The notes under the pieces are model-generated. The model saw only the letters and a program-made list of their open reading frames with translations. It was not told where the DNA came from and did not search any database. 64,000 nucleotides of DNA, from the NCBI GenBank assembly GCA_019752635.1, contig JAIELX010000046.1:1-64000 (forward strand), in the 5' to 3' direction. Of the stretch, positions 63,187-64,000 are shown piece after piece (position 1 is the first letter of the stretch; every line of letters starts with the position of its first letter). This stretch comes from Candidatus Obscuribacterales bacterium. GTDB lineage: Bacteria; Cyanobacteriota; Vampirovibrionia; Obscuribacterales; Obscuribacteraceae. A program made the position numbers and the translations under genes.

Positions 63187-64000
63187 GACTTCACAAATTC
63201 CTTGACAGAGCTTTGTTTGATCAGGTCGCGCACCATATCGTGCGGTGCCAATCCTTCAATAACCTTGCAACTACCGCCGATTTCACCCACTTTGTCAGTT
63301 TTCGCAACTATAGTCGGAGACCCTTTCAATCCACAGCGCTCAAAATCGGCACCAATCAAATCAAGATCGACGGTTGTAACGCATTTTTTGAGTTCCTCAG
63401 GATCTCTTTGCAGTCGGCGGACCTTCCACGCTCCACGAAAAGACTTGTATTCAAGCGGATGATACGAGTTAGCGACAGTTACCAACAGCGGCATTTCGCT
63501 GCGTACATATTGAAGGCCTCCTTCAATGATGCGACGTGCCTTAGCTTTGTTATCCTCAATCGCGAAGTCTTCGCAGTAGGTCACCTGAGGCAGGTTCAAC
63601 CGCTCAGCGATTTGGGGACCAACCTGGGCGGTGTCGCCATCGGTAGTCTGCAATCCACAGAAAATCAAATCAAATCGTCCAACCCAATGGACCACTTTAT
63701 GCAATGCATAAGCCGTAGCCAAAGTGTCGGAAGCTGCCAGACGTCTATCTGATAAAAGAACGCCTCGGTCCACCCCGTGTTCGAGAGCTTCCAGCAGCAC
63801 TTCAACTGCAGCCGGGGGTCCCATGGATATGGCAGTAACGTGCCCGCCATATTGTTTTTTCGTGTGGAGCGCCGCTTGAAGCGCATAGCGATCAAACGGA
63901 TTGAGCATGCGCTTAGCTTTTGCTCTATCAATCGTACCGTCCGGATTTATGCCCGCTTTGGAGCCTTGGTCCGGAACCTGCTTAACCAGTACAAAAATGT
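63183..64000 (-). CDS. etfB: Electron transfer flavoprotein beta subunit (5' end cut by window edge)
   Basis: About 272 codons present; the frame stays open to the window edge, so the start lies only a few bases beyond it. The first residues visible read I-F-V-L-V-K-Q-V-P-D, the classic EtfB N-terminus. Other family marks are M-L-N-P-F-D-R-Y-A-L, G-V-D-R-G-V-L-L-S-D, D-L-I-F-C-G-L-Q-T-T-D-G-D-T-A-Q-V-G-P (AMP-binding region), and L-N-L-P-Q-V-T-Y. It binds AMP and one face of the shared FAD site with EtfA. The nearest internal ATG at 63908 is in the interior of the protein. First gene of the etfB-etfA-ETF-QO operon seen here; four-base overlap with etfA. Confidence 0.95.
   Translation of the reverse strand, partial: IFVLVKQVPDQGSKAGINPDGTIDRAKAKRMLNPFDRYALQAALHTKKQYGGHVTAISMGPPAAVEVLLEALEHGVDRGVLLSDRRLAASDTLATAYALHKVVHWVGRFDLIFCGLQTTDGDTAQVGPQIAERLNLPQVTYCEDFAIEDNKAKARRIIEGGLQYVRSEMPLLVTVANSYHPLEYKSFRGAWKVRRLQRDPEELKKCVTTVDLDLIGADFERCGLKGSPTIVAKTDKVGEIGGSCKVIEGLAPHDMVRDLIKQSSVKEFVKS

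Overview
The window is chromosomal DNA of roughly balanced GC content, densely coding, with very long genes. No rRNA, tRNA, CRISPR array or insertion sequence was recognised. Giant secreted beta-repeat proteins, several secreted caspase-like proteins with TPR repeats, a Hanks-type kinase and an ETF / ETF-quinone oxidoreductase operon suggest a free-living didermic bacterium with a large genome. Candidatus Obscuribacterales (Vampirovibrionia, 'Melainabacteria') is my best guess; this is inference from gene content and not a marker-based assignment.

Layout. (i) 71-16617, minus strand: a four-gene cluster of very large proteins without signal peptides (552, 1685, 779 and about 2424 aa in transcription order). 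Three share a C-terminal domain ending in a G-[RK]-V-x-A-Y-x-I motif. Two carry HExxH zinc-peptidase motifs (the 1685-aa protein has two) and the largest has two FHA-like segments. (ii) 16837-20631: a membrane-anchored Ser/Thr kinase converging with an unknown helical protein. (iii) 21126-34151: a 4341-aa secreted, glycine-rich, filamentous-haemagglutinin-like protein ending at a strong terminator, then a small secreted Asn/Trp-rich protein on the minus strand. (iv) 35164-56134: the most interesting part, a two-component system surrounded by secreted effectors. These are a second FHA-like protein, five secreted caspase-fold (C14-like) proteins, two stand-alone DUF4384-like proteins, a LecA-like (PA-IL) lectin and a DUF1702 protein. 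(v) 56319-64000, minus strand: a ChaN/EreA-like + TPR protein, a half-size EamA transporter, a TPMT-like methyltransferase, a small tail-anchored protein and an etfB-etfA-ETF:quinone oxidoreductase operon cut by the window edge.

How region iv may work. Four intergenic regions carry the same direct repeat, a TGTGA-like half-site repeated at exactly 11-bp spacing. That is the usual spacing for OmpR/PhoB-type response regulators, and one is encoded in the middle of the cluster (46022-46687). At three sites the repeat lies 57, 57 and 58 bp upstream of a good -10 hexamer (TATAAT or CATAAT). The fourth lies 83 bp upstream of a TATAAT. The transcripts they would drive are the FHA-like protein plus first caspase, the lectin, the DUF1702 protein, and the DUF4384/caspase operon. 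I infer a locally encoded regulon in which an intramembrane-type histidine kinase controls a set of extracytoplasmic caspases, adhesin and lectin. The repeats and promoters are visible in the sequence; regulator binding and the biological role are not proven.
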